From the NCBI GenBank assembly GCA_018902385.1, contig JABSSW010000049.1, positions 158,005-222,004 on the forward strand: 64,000 bases of DNA, given 5' to 3'. This DNA comes from Physcia stellaris. Its lineage: Eukaryota; Ascomycota; Lecanoromycetes; Caliciales; Physciaceae. The position numbers and the translations under genes are program-made. Of the stretch, positions 12,403 to 22,139 are shown in pieces. Each line of letters begins with the position of its first letter. Position 1 is the first letter of the stretch. The notes below the pieces were generated by a model. It was not told where the DNA came from, made no database searches, and saw only the letters and a list, made by a program, of their open reading frames with translations.

Positions 12403-13041
12403 TCATTCGAAATTCGAAACATCGATATCAATGATGAATGACAAAAACGTATCAAATTGCGTCAATACACGATCATTACACATGACGTTTTTGATGATCG
12501 TAAAAACGTTTTTGATCGAAAATGTTATAAATATCGATTTGTATTTGCGACTTTCAACTTTCTGAATAAGTTCATAAAGTGACTCAATAATAATGACAAA
12601 ATTCTTTATGAATTTTCGATAATAAACACAAAAACTCAAAAAAAAACGAACATCGTGTATCGTTTGAAACGACGATCAATTTTGAATGATTTTCAATTTG
12701 ATTTCGTTCATGCGCATTTCATCATTGTTTACGATATGTTCACAAAATTCAATTTGTTGTTGAAAAAAAGAACATTTCGACGATTTCGCATAATAATCAT
12801 GTTTGTAAAAAATTTCAATCACGAATTTCACATGCTCGAAATGTTTTTCGTCGTTTTTGAAATAAATCAATATGTCGTTCAAATAAACGATCACAAATTT
12901 GTTCAAATACGATTTCAACATATCATTCATGATTGTTTGAAAAATCGCAAAGACATTAATCAATTCGAAAAACATGACGCAAAATTTATATTTGTTTCGT
13001 TTGATATTGAATGTTGTTTTGTGACGATTTTTTTCGATCAC
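12403..13041 (-). pseudogene. Gypsy reverse transcriptase and RNase H fragments
   Basis: Frame 12676-13041 is the RT palm: 'FAIFQTIMNDML', then 'FVIVYLNDILIYFKNDEKHFEHV', 'YYAKSSKCSFF' and 'FCEHIV'. The catalytic Asp pair is Asn-Asp, consistent with a GGAC to GAAC change. Frame 12403-12639 follows with 'FCVYYRKFIKNF', a 'LTQFDTFLSFIIDIDVSNFE' block that is the start of RNase H. Family positions for Pro, Gly, Thr and Ala are read as Phe, Glu, Ile and Val, exactly the outcome of CC, GG and CT loss. Confidence 0.88.
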
Positions 13042-13230
13042 ATTGATTTGTCAATAATCACTAATCAAATCAATTTTGTTAAAATTTCTCGTTGTTTCGA
13101 TCATGTCTAAACAATCTTGAATTTTCGACAATGAATAATTGTTTTTTTGCGTCATCGCGTTGAAAATTCTATAATTTATACACATACGTCAGAAGTCATT
13201 TTTCTTTTCGACAAAAAGAATTGACGTTTT

Positions 13231-13695
13231 TCATGACGACGTGTTTGATCGTATTAAATTTCTTTTTGTTAAATAATCGATTTGAATAGCTTGTTCGTTC
13301 AATTGTTTCTTAAAAAGTTCGTACGAAAACTTGTTTATTGATTTAACGTTTTCAATATCAATGCGATGATTTTGCGATCTTTTCGGAAATGATTGATTCG
13401 AAAAATCGTTTTTAAAAATTTTTCTCAACACATCGAAACTCAAAATTCTGTTCAGTTTCGCGTTGTCGATAATGTGCTGAATAAAAACAAGTTTTTCAGA
13501 CGACTTGACGACTTCTTGATCAGTAATACGAACAACGTACAAATAAACTTGAACGTTTTTTCGTATCAATCGCTCGAAAACACGTTTCGTTACAACTTGA
13601 ATTTCAAATGATTGATTTTCGAGAATTTGCAAACGAGAATTGTGATTTTTCATGTTCGCAAACAGAAATTCTTGATTTTCGTTTGTTACACGCAT
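13231..13695 (-). pseudogene. Gypsy protease-RT junction fragment
   Basis: The end of this frame, 'IDIENVKSINKFSYELFKKQLNEQ' (abridged) to 'LTKRNLIRSNTSS', corresponds to the first RT block of Gypsy elements. In the family this contains the pattern H.I....P.....LS..E...L...L..LL..G.IR.S.SP. It precedes the palm fragment at 12676-13041. Confidence 0.7.
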
Positions 13696-14315
13696 ATCGA
13701 GCGTATTGTAATCAAAAATTAAACGATATTTTTGTCAGAAATTTTCGTCTAAAATCAGATCGTTATTCATATTAAAAATCAAACAATCAATGATTGTATG
13801 AAATTCATCTTTGTTTCAATTAAACTTAATGAAATCAACGACGTCAACAATTTTATCATTTTTCAATTGCATTCTGTCAAAGAAATGTTGTAATTTCAAT
13901 TTCAGCAAATCGACAATGCGTTGAATAATGAAACAATGAAAAACATTCGAATTTGCAAATACAACGACGCGACGTTTTTTTTTTGCGTTTACATCGAAAC
14001 GTAATCACGTTTTCGACATACGTTTATTAACATTCAGATTGATTAAAAACATCAATTCGTTTTTCGATTGTATTTTTGAAATGTACGAACTTTTTTCACG
14101 AATTTCAAAGTTTCAAGATTTCGACGTTTTTATATTTGACATTTTCGAAATCGTGATTGTGATAAACGAAATTTGTTTATTTTCAATTATCGAATCGTTT
14201 TTTTTGTCGATTTTGAGCGATTCATCGCGATCATTGTGCAATTCATGCGACGACGATTTCAAACGTTTTTCGAATTTTTGTCTTTGTCACGATTTTTATC
14301 GTCTCGACGAAATCG

Positions 14316-14690
14316 TCAATTTGACGAATCATTTTCAAACACGATGAAATTCGAACAAATTGAAAACAAATAATTCGTTTGATCACAATTGTAGCATTTT
14401 TTCGCGAAAACATTCATAACGTTTAAATTTTTTTGTTGTTTATTGTCTTGAGCGACAAAAATTTGTGTTGATTGATTCGTCGCTGAAATTGCTCGAAAAA
14501 CACGAAAAACATATTTTTTTGCGTTGACATTTTCGTGTTTCGAAACATTCGTTATCATGTTGTGCAAATTCATATTCGAATACATTTGATTTTGATTGAA
14601 AATGTAATTTCGAATATCGATTTTGAATTTATCACGATATTTTTTTTTGATCGCGAACTCAATAACGTGTTCGCGAATGTTTTCGTACAT
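14316..14690 (-). pseudogene. Gypsy gag, zinc-knuckle part
   Basis: The frame includes 'KKCYNCDQTNYLFSICSNF', a CCHC knuckle in which the His position now reads Tyr. It is upstream, in minus sense, of the protease/RT fragment and downstream of the gag body at 14871-15410. Confidence 0.6.
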
Positions 14691-14870
14691 CGACGTGAAT
14701 TTGTTATTGTAATCGACGATTTTGTTGTATGCGTCAGATTGAATGATTTCGTTGTATATTTTGAAAAATTTCTGTTGTCAATCGTGCTTGTCTCAACAAA
14801 TGAAAAAATATTTCTTGAATTCGAATCATTTGTCATCAGATTTTTGCAAATGAACAAACAAAAAAATAAA

Positions 14871-15410
14871 TCATTCGACAATTTTGTTTTCGAAATATTG
14901 TTCGATGACGATAAAAACGTTAATTTTGTTGATTAAATGTGAATTGAACACATGAACTTTTTCGTGTTTGAATAGAAAGTTTTTGATTTCAACATGATTA
15001 CGTTCACGTTTTTGAAAAATTGAAAAACGACGATCGATAATTTGATTATCGAAAATGATTTGCGTTTCAATTTGCGTGTCAAAAAGAATAAAATTAAACA
15101 AATGATCGTCGTCGTTAAAATCAACGATGCTCGTAGAAAATTGATTGTGATTTATGAATAAATTGATTCGTGAAATACGTTCACGATCGCGACGAAATTG
15201 ATCATTTAGTTGAACGACGACATCATTTTCGATCAAATCGACGTTTTTTTCGTTCGAATTTTCGACGATTTCGTCAACGATTTCATCGAATTGATTGTCG
15301 AATTTTGTTGCAATGTTCGCAAAATTTGAAAAATCGAAAACAGTCGTACGTTGTGAAAAATCATTTGAACGATCACGACGACGTTCTAAATTATCACTTT
15401 GAATAAACAT
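14871..15410 (-). pseudogene. Gypsy gag N-terminal part
   Basis: A 179-codon minus-strand frame, rich in Asp, Asn, Arg and Phe, starts about 140 bp inside the 5' LTR, where gag is expected. It has no motif of its own that I can name; the assignment follows from position within the element. Confidence 0.5.
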
Positions 15411-15547
15411 GATAATTGATGAATAGAAAATTTTAAAAATTTTGAATTTTCAAATGAATATCAAGTGCAACGAAAGCAATTTGAATTGACAAAAAGCAAT
15501 GAACACAATCAAATACACTGTAAATGTAAAAAAAATGATGCTATCAA

Positions 15548-15730
15548 TGTAAAAATTCAAAATTAATAAAATTAATGTGAAAGATCGTTTGACTTTATAT
15601 AATAAACTAATCGCAAGAAACGCATAATTGATTTTGACAAAATTCAAAATCAAAATTAGATTCTGAATTCTAAACGAATATATCGTTTCGATTGTCGAAA
15701 AATCTTTTGTCAAACAATCTGATCATTACA
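15548..15730 (-). repeat. Gypsy 5' LTR (183 bp)
   Basis: This is the partner of 8613-8795: same length, same TGTA...TTACA ends, 172 of 183 positions identical, and flanked on the right by TATC. Being on the right, it is the 5' LTR of a minus-strand element. Confidence 0.93.
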
Positions 15731-15900
15731 TATCGATACATTCGATAAATTGATATTGTGTTTTTGCGTCGAATTTTTTTTCAATTTTTTTTTTATCAAA
15801 ATTCAAATCGACATTTTATTTTGATTTTCGAAAATCATTCGACAACAATTTTGACACATAATTTGAATCGACGATTATTCAAATTTTTTCGTCGATAAAT
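15731..15900 (-). pseudogene. Copia gag N-terminal fragment, right of the Gypsy insertion
   Basis: Read on the minus strand, this segment is open except for one internal stop and continues in the same phase into 8612 once the Gypsy copy and one TATC are set aside. It contains a 'SNYVSKLL' block similar in position to the N-terminal 'NY..W' motif of Copia gag proteins. That similarity is weak; the phase continuity is the stronger evidence. Confidence 0.55.
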
Positions 15901-16355
15901 CATTGTTTCATTAATTTGAATCATTTTTCGCAATTTTGATTAATGAAAATATCGCAAACTCGACGCGCATTAAATTTATTGAATTCGAAATCGTTCATGA
16001 TGCGTGATATAATATGTAAATATGTAAATTCTTTTTATTTGTTGTATTTCGTGAAACATTTTCACAATCGTTCATTCATTCGTTGAATTGATGATCGAAT
16101 TCGAATATATAAAACATTTTTACAGTTTTGACGCGATCGAATCGATAAAACATTTTCATTGCTGTTTGATTTTCGTGATTTCGTGATCGAGCGATTGACG
16201 TTAACAATCACAAAAAATTTATGTTAATTCGAATTTCATAATTTATTGAACGAATGTGAATGATTGTTATTGCATTGCATGCAATATTATCGAAATTACG
16301 TACAAAAATAAATACAATTTGATTGCGCAAATGTTTTTAGTAATAATCGATTTTG

Positions 16356-16440
16356 ACACGTTTCGTTTAATCGATCAATCAAAAGTTTTGATTTTATTCG
16401 TGTTAAATATTTCAGTTTCTTGTCATCGTACTTTTCAACA
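16356..16440 (-). repeat. Candidate 5' terminal repeat of the Copia relic
   Basis: Direct-repeat partner of 3552-3636. It lies upstream, in minus sense, of the gag fragment at 15731-15900. Its right end abuts unrelated sequence before the Harbinger relic. Confidence 0.5.
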
Positions 16441-16638
16441 ATCGAGCAGTTTTATCAACGATCAAAATCTGATTTTTAATTTTCGTATTGTTTTGAACAG
16501 TTTTTTTTGTATGAATTTTTCAAGTATTCGATTTGATTCGTTGTAAACGTGTTCAAACAAATATTCGTTTTTTTCAAAATTTCTGAAAAATTCTTTCTCG
16601 TCAATAACGAAAACATGAAAAACGATACACGCGTTGAT

Positions 16639-17733
16639 TCAACATGCGACATAAACGATATTTTGTTCGTTATGTATCGCGATACGAAATTCTTTTAAAA
16701 ATTGAAAACGATTTTTGAAATATTTTATCGCGTGTTCGTTTCGAATTCTAATGCGATTCAAATTGTAATTGAAATTTTTATTGAAAATCGATTTGTTGTG
16801 AGATTTTTTGTAAAAAATCATCAGTCATTCATGCAAAAAATATTCAACATTCGTTCATATTCATTCGTCGACAATAAATAGAAAAAAACGATGTTTGTAC
16901 AGATTGATTTTTAGAAAACAATGAGAATCGTGACGATTGTCATTGAACTCATTGACGTAATCGATGATTTGTCTATTATGAAACGTATTGATAATTTGCA
17001 CGTTGATAAAATATTTGTTTTTTTTATCGAAAAAAACGTCATCGTAATAATGAGATTTTTCGAACAAAAATATAATTGTTTCATCAATCATACATCAATC
17101 ATCATGTCATTCAGACGATGTTTCGATATTTTCAATTCATTGCTTTGTAATTTCGCAAATTTCATTGTTTTCGTCTGATCATTTGATGTAATTTTTCTGC
17201 ATATTCGATTCGAGAACTTCAACGATAATTCGTTTGATGACTTTATGTACAATATTTTTGTCAATTTCAATTCAATGAGCGATCGTTTGCAAATTATTGT
17301 TATTGTCGTAAATTTCAAATCGCTTAAAAATAATAAGAATTTGACGTTTCACGAATATTTGCTGTTGATGATTATCGTTTTGAAAAACGAATTGATGTTG
17401 CAATCGTTTCATCAAACGATCGAATGTGAAAAAATTGATACGAATTTTCTGTCGAAATAATTTCGAACGATGTTTGAAAAATTCGAAAATCATATCAAAA
17501 TTCACAGAAGTTTTGAGTATCGATCGTGAAATCATGAAATTTCGCAATTGATCGATATGTTTCATGACGTTCAGCATTTTTTTCGTGTATTCATCATTCG
17601 TCGAGTTCTCGAACGACGAAAAATTTGACAAATTCAAATTTTTCACAAGTTTGTTGATCAAATCGACGAAAAAACTCGTAATCAACAAAATTTGAACGCT
17701 CAATTTCAGGTCAGTTTTAATCATGTTGTGCAA
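16639..17733 (-). pseudogene. PIF/Harbinger-type (DDE_Tnp_4) transposase relic
   Basis: Four minus-strand pieces give the transposase in order. 17272-17733 has the helical N-terminal region ('FRQKIRINFFTFDRLMKRL', then 'FVKRQILIIFKRF'). 16861-17091 has the catalytic core start ('MIDETIIFLFEKSHYYDDVFFDKK', abridged, and 'NDNRHDSHC', which holds the second catalytic Asp). 16639-16821 has the C-terminal 'RIRIRNEHAIKYFKNRFQFLKELR'-like helix. Gly positions read Glu or Asp. Frames are broken at about 17.3, 17.09 and 16.84 kb. Terminal inverted repeats and a TAA/TTA duplication were not found. Confidence 0.8.
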
Positions 17734-17834
17734 AAAAAAAAATGAATTAGCAGACGATCAACAACAACAACGAAAATCAATGCAACATCAAGAATTTTTC
17801 ACTATATCAATTCAAAAGTAGTAGAGCTTGATCT

Positions 17835-17914
17835 CGAAACGTTTCGCTCGCTACATATGTGTAAAGCTCCTCTTCAGACGAAACGTCGAAACGTTTCGAT
17901 CTCGAAACGTTTCG
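17835..17914. repeat. Three copies of palindrome CGAAACGTTTCG at the isochore boundary
   Basis: Perfect 12-bp palindromes lie at 17835-17846, 17887-17898 and 17903-17914. Two are preceded by GATCT. A CTCGCTACA after the first copy is matched in reverse complement by TGTAGCGAG after the third, so the whole forms a larger inverted structure of about 90 bp. It marks the point where hypermutated DNA gives way to normal DNA. Confidence 0.8.
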
Positions 17915-18677
17915 AGGGTGTAGCGAGCAAAAACAACACGCTGTGACCGCCCCTAATGCACAAAACCGAGCTAGCTTGCTACTCATGTCCAGCTTTTCAC
18001 TCCTTGTGATGCTCTATCCGCCACAATAAATGCGGAAAGAATACAAGTCCCCTATAATTTGCTCGAAAGCAAGAAAAAAGCTTCGGAACCGTCTGGCACC
18101 CAATCAAGTAAACATGTGTCTTTCAGGAACCAGATGGAACGAAGCGAGAAGTTTGAATAAACATGGGAGGTGTGGAAATGATGAGCCCTGCCAAGCTCGG
18201 CAAAGCTACGATTGGTGGACGCAAGGTCAAGCCTTTAACCCATCACGGCATCTCGCAGAAGCGTGGAAGCATCGGTCACGCGACCCTGGAAATCTCCATC
18301 AATCAGAAAGCCGAATGACGACCGGAAACCTAAGATCTCACGGTCAAGCTTTTCTGCCCGGAAAGTCTGGGGAAAGGCCAAGAGGAAGATCCCTTGAGAG
18401 TTCAGAGGAATGGGGGCAGACGCTGGAAGATAAAATCAACCTTTTGGCCTCCAACAATTACCAAAAGTCGAGGCCGAAAATGCGGTTGCACGACGGACGC
18501 TATCCAAGGCGAACTGTTGGAGTTCCAGACTAGCCGAGGCTTTCGACGAGCCCGCCTCGCTCGCTATGTCAGCCCAACACCTGCTTAAAGCGGGGGTGTT
18601 CCCTCTGTGTCTTACCAGCACAACCGCTGTCGCTGTCGCACCTTACAAGAACATCCTCAACCGCAATCGCCGCAATC
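17915..18677. other. Intergenic, no supported gene
   Basis: Base composition is normal. A 167-codon plus-strand frame at 18030-18533 has no recognisable domain and lies in the upstream region of the transporter gene; I do not call it a gene. Promoter sequence for 18678 presumably lies here. Confidence 0.5.
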
Positions 18678-20338
18678 ATGAAGTTCGGCGCAGGTAGCAC
18701 TGAGAAAACTGTCAGTCCTGCCGCCGACTCCCCCGAGCGCGCCGTCTCCACCACCACCGATGTGCCCCTCGAAAACATCCAGAAGGGCCGCTGGGAGCGC
18801 AGTTGGCCGACCATTGCCTGCGGTGCCGGCTTGTTCTCCGATGGCTATCTCAACGGGTATGGCCGACTCACTTGACATCCAGACACGGTTCGCTGACAAC
18901 GCAACGGCGCAGGGTCATTGGCCAAGTCAACACCATGCTCGGTCAGATCTACGGCAGCAGATACAAATCCTCCCCCGCCCAATCCAACGTCGCCTCGCTG
19001 GCATTCGCTGGTACCGTCGTCGGCCAATTGTTCTTCGGCTGGGTCAGCGATCACTATTCGCGGAAATGGGCACTCATGGCTAGTACCATCATCCTGATCC
19101 TGTTCGCTGCTCTCTCGGCCGGATCATACGGAGCGGGCGGAAGTCTGGAGGGAATGCTGGCTGCGCTCGCGGCATACAGATTCCTGATCGGCATCGGGAT
19201 AGGGTGCGTCGCGCTTCCTCCCTCAAACGCTCAATACTAGATGATATGACCGCTGACAAGGCCACAGAGGCGAATACCCAGCGGGCAGCGTCGCCTGCGC
19301 GGAAAGCACAGGCGAGCTCAAAGCCGGCCACCGCAACCGCTGGTTCATCATGTTCACGAACGTGCAAATCGACCTGGGCTTCGTGCTCTCGAACCTAATC
19401 CCCATGATCCTGGTGCTCATCTGCAGCGAATCGCACCTGCGCGCCGCCTGGCGCCTCTCCCTCGGCCTAGGCGTGATCCCGCCCCTCTCGCTCTTCTACC
19501 TGCGCCTCAAGCTGCGCGAACCAGAGCAATTCAACCGCGAAACACTAAAGAACACCAAAACGCCCTGGCTGCTGGTGATGAAATACTACTGGTTCCGGCT
19601 CACGGTCGTCTCGCTGATCTGGTTCATCTACGACTTCTCAGCCTACAGCTTCAGCATCTACAGCTCCGCCTGGCTGTCCCTGATCCTCGGCGCCTCGGCG
19701 CCCCTCTGGAAGACCTTCGCCTGGAACACCCTCGTCAACATCTTCTACCTCCCCGGCGCCATCGCCGGCGCGTTCCTCTCGGACCTCATCGGCCCGCGCC
19801 TCTGTCTCGGCATCGGCGTCCTCGCGCAAGGGGTAGTGGGCTTCGTCATGGCGGCCGCGTACAGCAAACTCAACCAGCCCTCCCACGTCGCGGGCTTCGT
19901 GGTCGTTTACGGCGTCTTCCTCTCCCTCGGCGAGGCCGGGCCGGGGATAACATCGGCCTCGTCGCGTCCAAGACCTCCGCCACCGCCATCAGGGGGCAGT
20001 ACTACGCCGTCGCGGCCGCGTGCGGGAAGATCGGCGCTTTTGTCGGGACGTATGTGTTTCCGATCATTCAGCGCAATGCGCCGGGGGGAGAGAGCGGCAC
20101 GAGAGGGGGGCAGGATCCGTTTTTTGTTAGTAGTAGTCTTTGTGTATTGAGTGCGTTTCTGGCGTTCTTTTTGTTGCCGAGTATTGGGCAGGATACGATT
20201 GAGAGCGAGGATGGGAAGTTTAGAGCGTATCTTGAGAGTAGGGGGTTTGATACTAGCAAGATGGGGGTGCGGGGGTATCAGAGGGAAGGGGAGAGGGGGA
20301 GTGAGGAGGGGAGGGGGAGGGAGGGGAGTGGGAAGTGA
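18678..20338 (+). CDS. GIT1: Git1-like glycerophosphodiester/glycerophosphoinositol transporter (MFS), one frameshift
   Basis: The predicted protein is a 12-helix major facilitator that imports glycerophosphodiesters across the plasma membrane by proton symport. Exons are 18678-18856, 18913-19203 and 19268-20338, joined by clean GT-AG introns of 56 and 64 bp. Key blocks are 'GLFSDGYLNGVIGQ' (TM1), 'GQLFFGWVSDHYSRKW' (the MFS loop 2-3 motif), 'GIGIGGEYPAGSVA', 'RNRWFIMFTN', 'WFIYDFSAYSF' and 'GEAGPG'-'DNIGL'. The 'GGEYPAGSV' and 'FIYDFSAYSF' blocks favour Git1 over Pho84-type phosphate carriers. At 19943-19946 a run of four G leaves the frame one base short; the C-terminus continues intact in the next frame to a stop at 20338. 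A missing G explains it, so this is more likely a consensus error than a dead gene. Confidence 0.8.
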
Positions 20339-20616
20339 GCTGGGATTTTCGCAAATGGGGGAGGGCGGATTGTATATACTCCGTAGCACGTACGGGTAAT
20401 AAATCCGAACTCTCGTCTTCCTGCTATGTGTCCCTGCTTCTTCTCTTCTGTTGGTTTGATCGACGGGTCTAATCTTCTAAATCGTTGAACTCTGTGTGTC
20501 TAGACCTCGGCCTCATACCATCTCATAAGCTCATTGCAATCCATCAATCTCATAACCTCGTCTATCCTGCACCACAACCCCAACGCCGTTCTCACTCCCC
20601 CTCCTATCCCGCACCC

Positions 20617-21784
20617 TCAAACCCCCGTACCCTCAAACAACCACTTCAACCTCTCCACACTCTCCCTCCCCCTCCCCTCAACCTTCGTAATCCCCGCCGC
20701 AGCCCTCGACTGCCCCCTCCACCTCCCCGCCTCCACAACCTCCCTATTCTCCCCCCGACTCAACTCCTCCACCACCTTCGCAACCACCCGTTTCGCATTC
20801 GCCCCATTGGCAACCATATGCCCCAACACCATCTCGACACTAACGCCCTCAACCGTGCTGTGCCAGCTATCATAGTCGGTGCTCATGCAGATCAAAGAAA
20901 ACGCGATCTCGGCCTCGCGGAAGAGCTTCGCTTCCGGCATCGCGGACATGTTGATGCAGCTGACGCCGAAGGAGCGGTAGAGGATCGATTCGGCGCGCGT
21001 GCTGAATTGCGGGCCTTCGATGCAGATTACCGTTCCGGAGGGGTGCACGGTGAGGTTGGGGCCTTCGAGGAGGTTGGGGGTTGAGAGGGCGGTGGTGAGG
21101 AGGGTGGAGAGGGGGCGGTCGAAGGGGTCGGCCATCGAGACGTGGCCGACGGTGCCGGATTCGAAGAATGTCCAGGGGCGGACCTGAATGTGGTTTAGCT
21201 TTTTGTGGGGGCGGTTGTTGAGATTTTGGTAATTGGTGGGGAACACGCTCTAGCTTTTGCCTTGAATGAGGTGTAGATATTGGGTTTTGTTCGTAAGAAA
21301 ACAAGGGGGTGGGTGTGCTCAGCTTACCCCCTTCGTCCAGTCCAGCACTTGGTCCACGACTACAAAATCCCGGGGCTTGACTTCCTCCTTCAAGCTGCCT
21401 ACAGCGCTAAAGCCGATTGCGCACGTCACACCGAGTCTCCTTAATGCTGCGACATTTGCACGAGTCGGTATCTCGTGCGGCGCGTACTGGTGGTGTAAGC
21501 CATGGCGGGCAAGGAAAGCGATGGTTGTGGCTTTTGGGTTTGGTGTTGAAGTGGAGGACGGAGGCGTGTAGGATAGGATCGATATTGGGGAGGATGGGAG
21601 GCCCCAGGGTGTTTTGGGTGGTGGGATAAGGGCGAGAGGGGTGAACGGTGGGGAGGGGAGGGATGAAAGACCCGTACCACCAATGATGGCTATTGGGACA
21701 GGATCTATATGGTGTTAGCAATCTCTCTGGCGACTATGTGATTGGGAAGACGGTACCAGTGTAAGAGTCAGGAAGCTGAGCCAT
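20617..21784 (-). CDS. MEU1: S-methyl-5'-thioadenosine phosphorylase
   Basis: The enzyme cleaves methylthioadenosine with phosphate to adenine and methylthioribose-1-phosphate, the first step of methionine salvage. Exons on the minus strand are 21757-21784, 21328-21704 and 20617-21183; the introns have good GT-AG ends and the total of 972 nt gives 323 residues, normal for the family. Visible motifs are 'IAIIGGTGLSSLP' (phosphate loop), 'FLARHG', 'HEIPTRANVAALRRLGV', 'GFSAVGSLKEE', 'CIEGPQFSTRAES', 'NMSAMPEAKLFREAE' and 'STDYDSWH'. The order and spacing are those of the PNP/MTAP family. MEU1 is the yeast name. It converges with the transporter gene, with 278 bp between the two stop codons. Confidence 0.93.
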
Positions 21785-22139
21785 AGTGAAAGAGCGAAGT
21801 CGAGGGTTTAATCAACGGAGGAAGTGAGAAAGATGCCTTTTATGAAGGCGTGGAGTTTGCACAGTGACCAATCTCATTCACAACATCTCCGAATGAGAGT
21901 TTCAATCCACAGCCTAATTGAATGGCAAGGTGATGCAAAATTATCAAGAGGAATGAAGTGAAAAGAATCACATGCTTGCAAGAGCTCAAGATGAAGCCCT
22001 AACCGCTAGGCTTAATGGGGAATTTCGCCGAATGTTCGATCGAGCTGGGGAGCACCCCCTTGAATTTTTGTGACCCAGAAGAGAGTGATGGTTCTACCAT
22101 ATTCAGCGTCGTGAGATGCAAATAGATAAATACGTAGTT
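21785..22139. other. Intergenic region between MTAP and BUD22
   Basis: About 355 bp. It must hold the MTAP promoter and the BUD22 3' end, since both genes run leftward. No further feature seen. Confidence 0.5.

Larger units (their letters stand above)
8613..15730 (-). mobile_element. Ty3/Gypsy LTR retrotransposon relic, full length
   Basis: The element is bounded by two 183-bp LTRs that start TGTA and end TTACA, flanked on each outer side by TATC (8609-8612 and 15731-15734), a 4-bp target duplication. A polypurine tract on the minus strand abuts the left LTR, which fixes the orientation as minus. The interior carries gag, zinc knuckle, protease/RT, RNase H and integrase remains in Gypsy order. 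It inserted into the gag of the Copia element. All coding parts are disrupted. Confidence 0.92.
3552..16440 (-). mobile_element. Ty1/Copia-like LTR retrotransposon relic, split by a Gypsy insertion
   Basis: Minus-strand fragments in the order gag, protease/pre-integrase, integrase, reverse transcriptase, RNase H run from right to left, which is the Copia order. The Gypsy element at 8613-15730 sits inside the gag region: removing it together with one copy of the 4-bp TATC duplication puts the two gag parts into one reading frame. An 85-bp direct repeat at 3552-3636 and 16356-16440 lies outside the coding parts and is a candidate for the terminal repeats, but its length is short and I could not confirm a target duplication, so the outer limits are tentative. 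Confidence 0.75.
1..17820. other. AT-rich hypermutated transposon block (isochore)
   Basis: The sequence is extremely AT-rich and built of transposon remains. Cytosine is kept almost only before A or G; CpC, CpT and their complements GpG and ApG are nearly absent (for example none in 9781-9900 or 15241-15300). Open frames here therefore encode almost no Gly, Pro or Trp. Composition changes abruptly to normal at about 17.8 kb, where genes begin. The block extends beyond the left edge of the window. It resembles the AT-isochores of RIP-affected fungal genomes, but the base context of the mutations is not the classical one (see findings). Confidence 0.9.

Noticed and set aside
1-17800. Classical RIP (CpA to TpA) as the explanation of the AT-rich block
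   Set aside because: CpA and TpG remain frequent and TpA is low; the LTR pair shows only CpT/ApG changes.
18030-18533. 167-codon plus-strand frame upstream of the transporter
   Set aside because: No recognisable domain, no coding-like pattern, and it lies in the likely promoter region.
20485-21187. Long plus-strand frames opposite methylthioadenosine phosphorylase
   Set aside because: They are antisense shadows of the GC-rich gene; the minus strand carries the conserved enzyme motifs.
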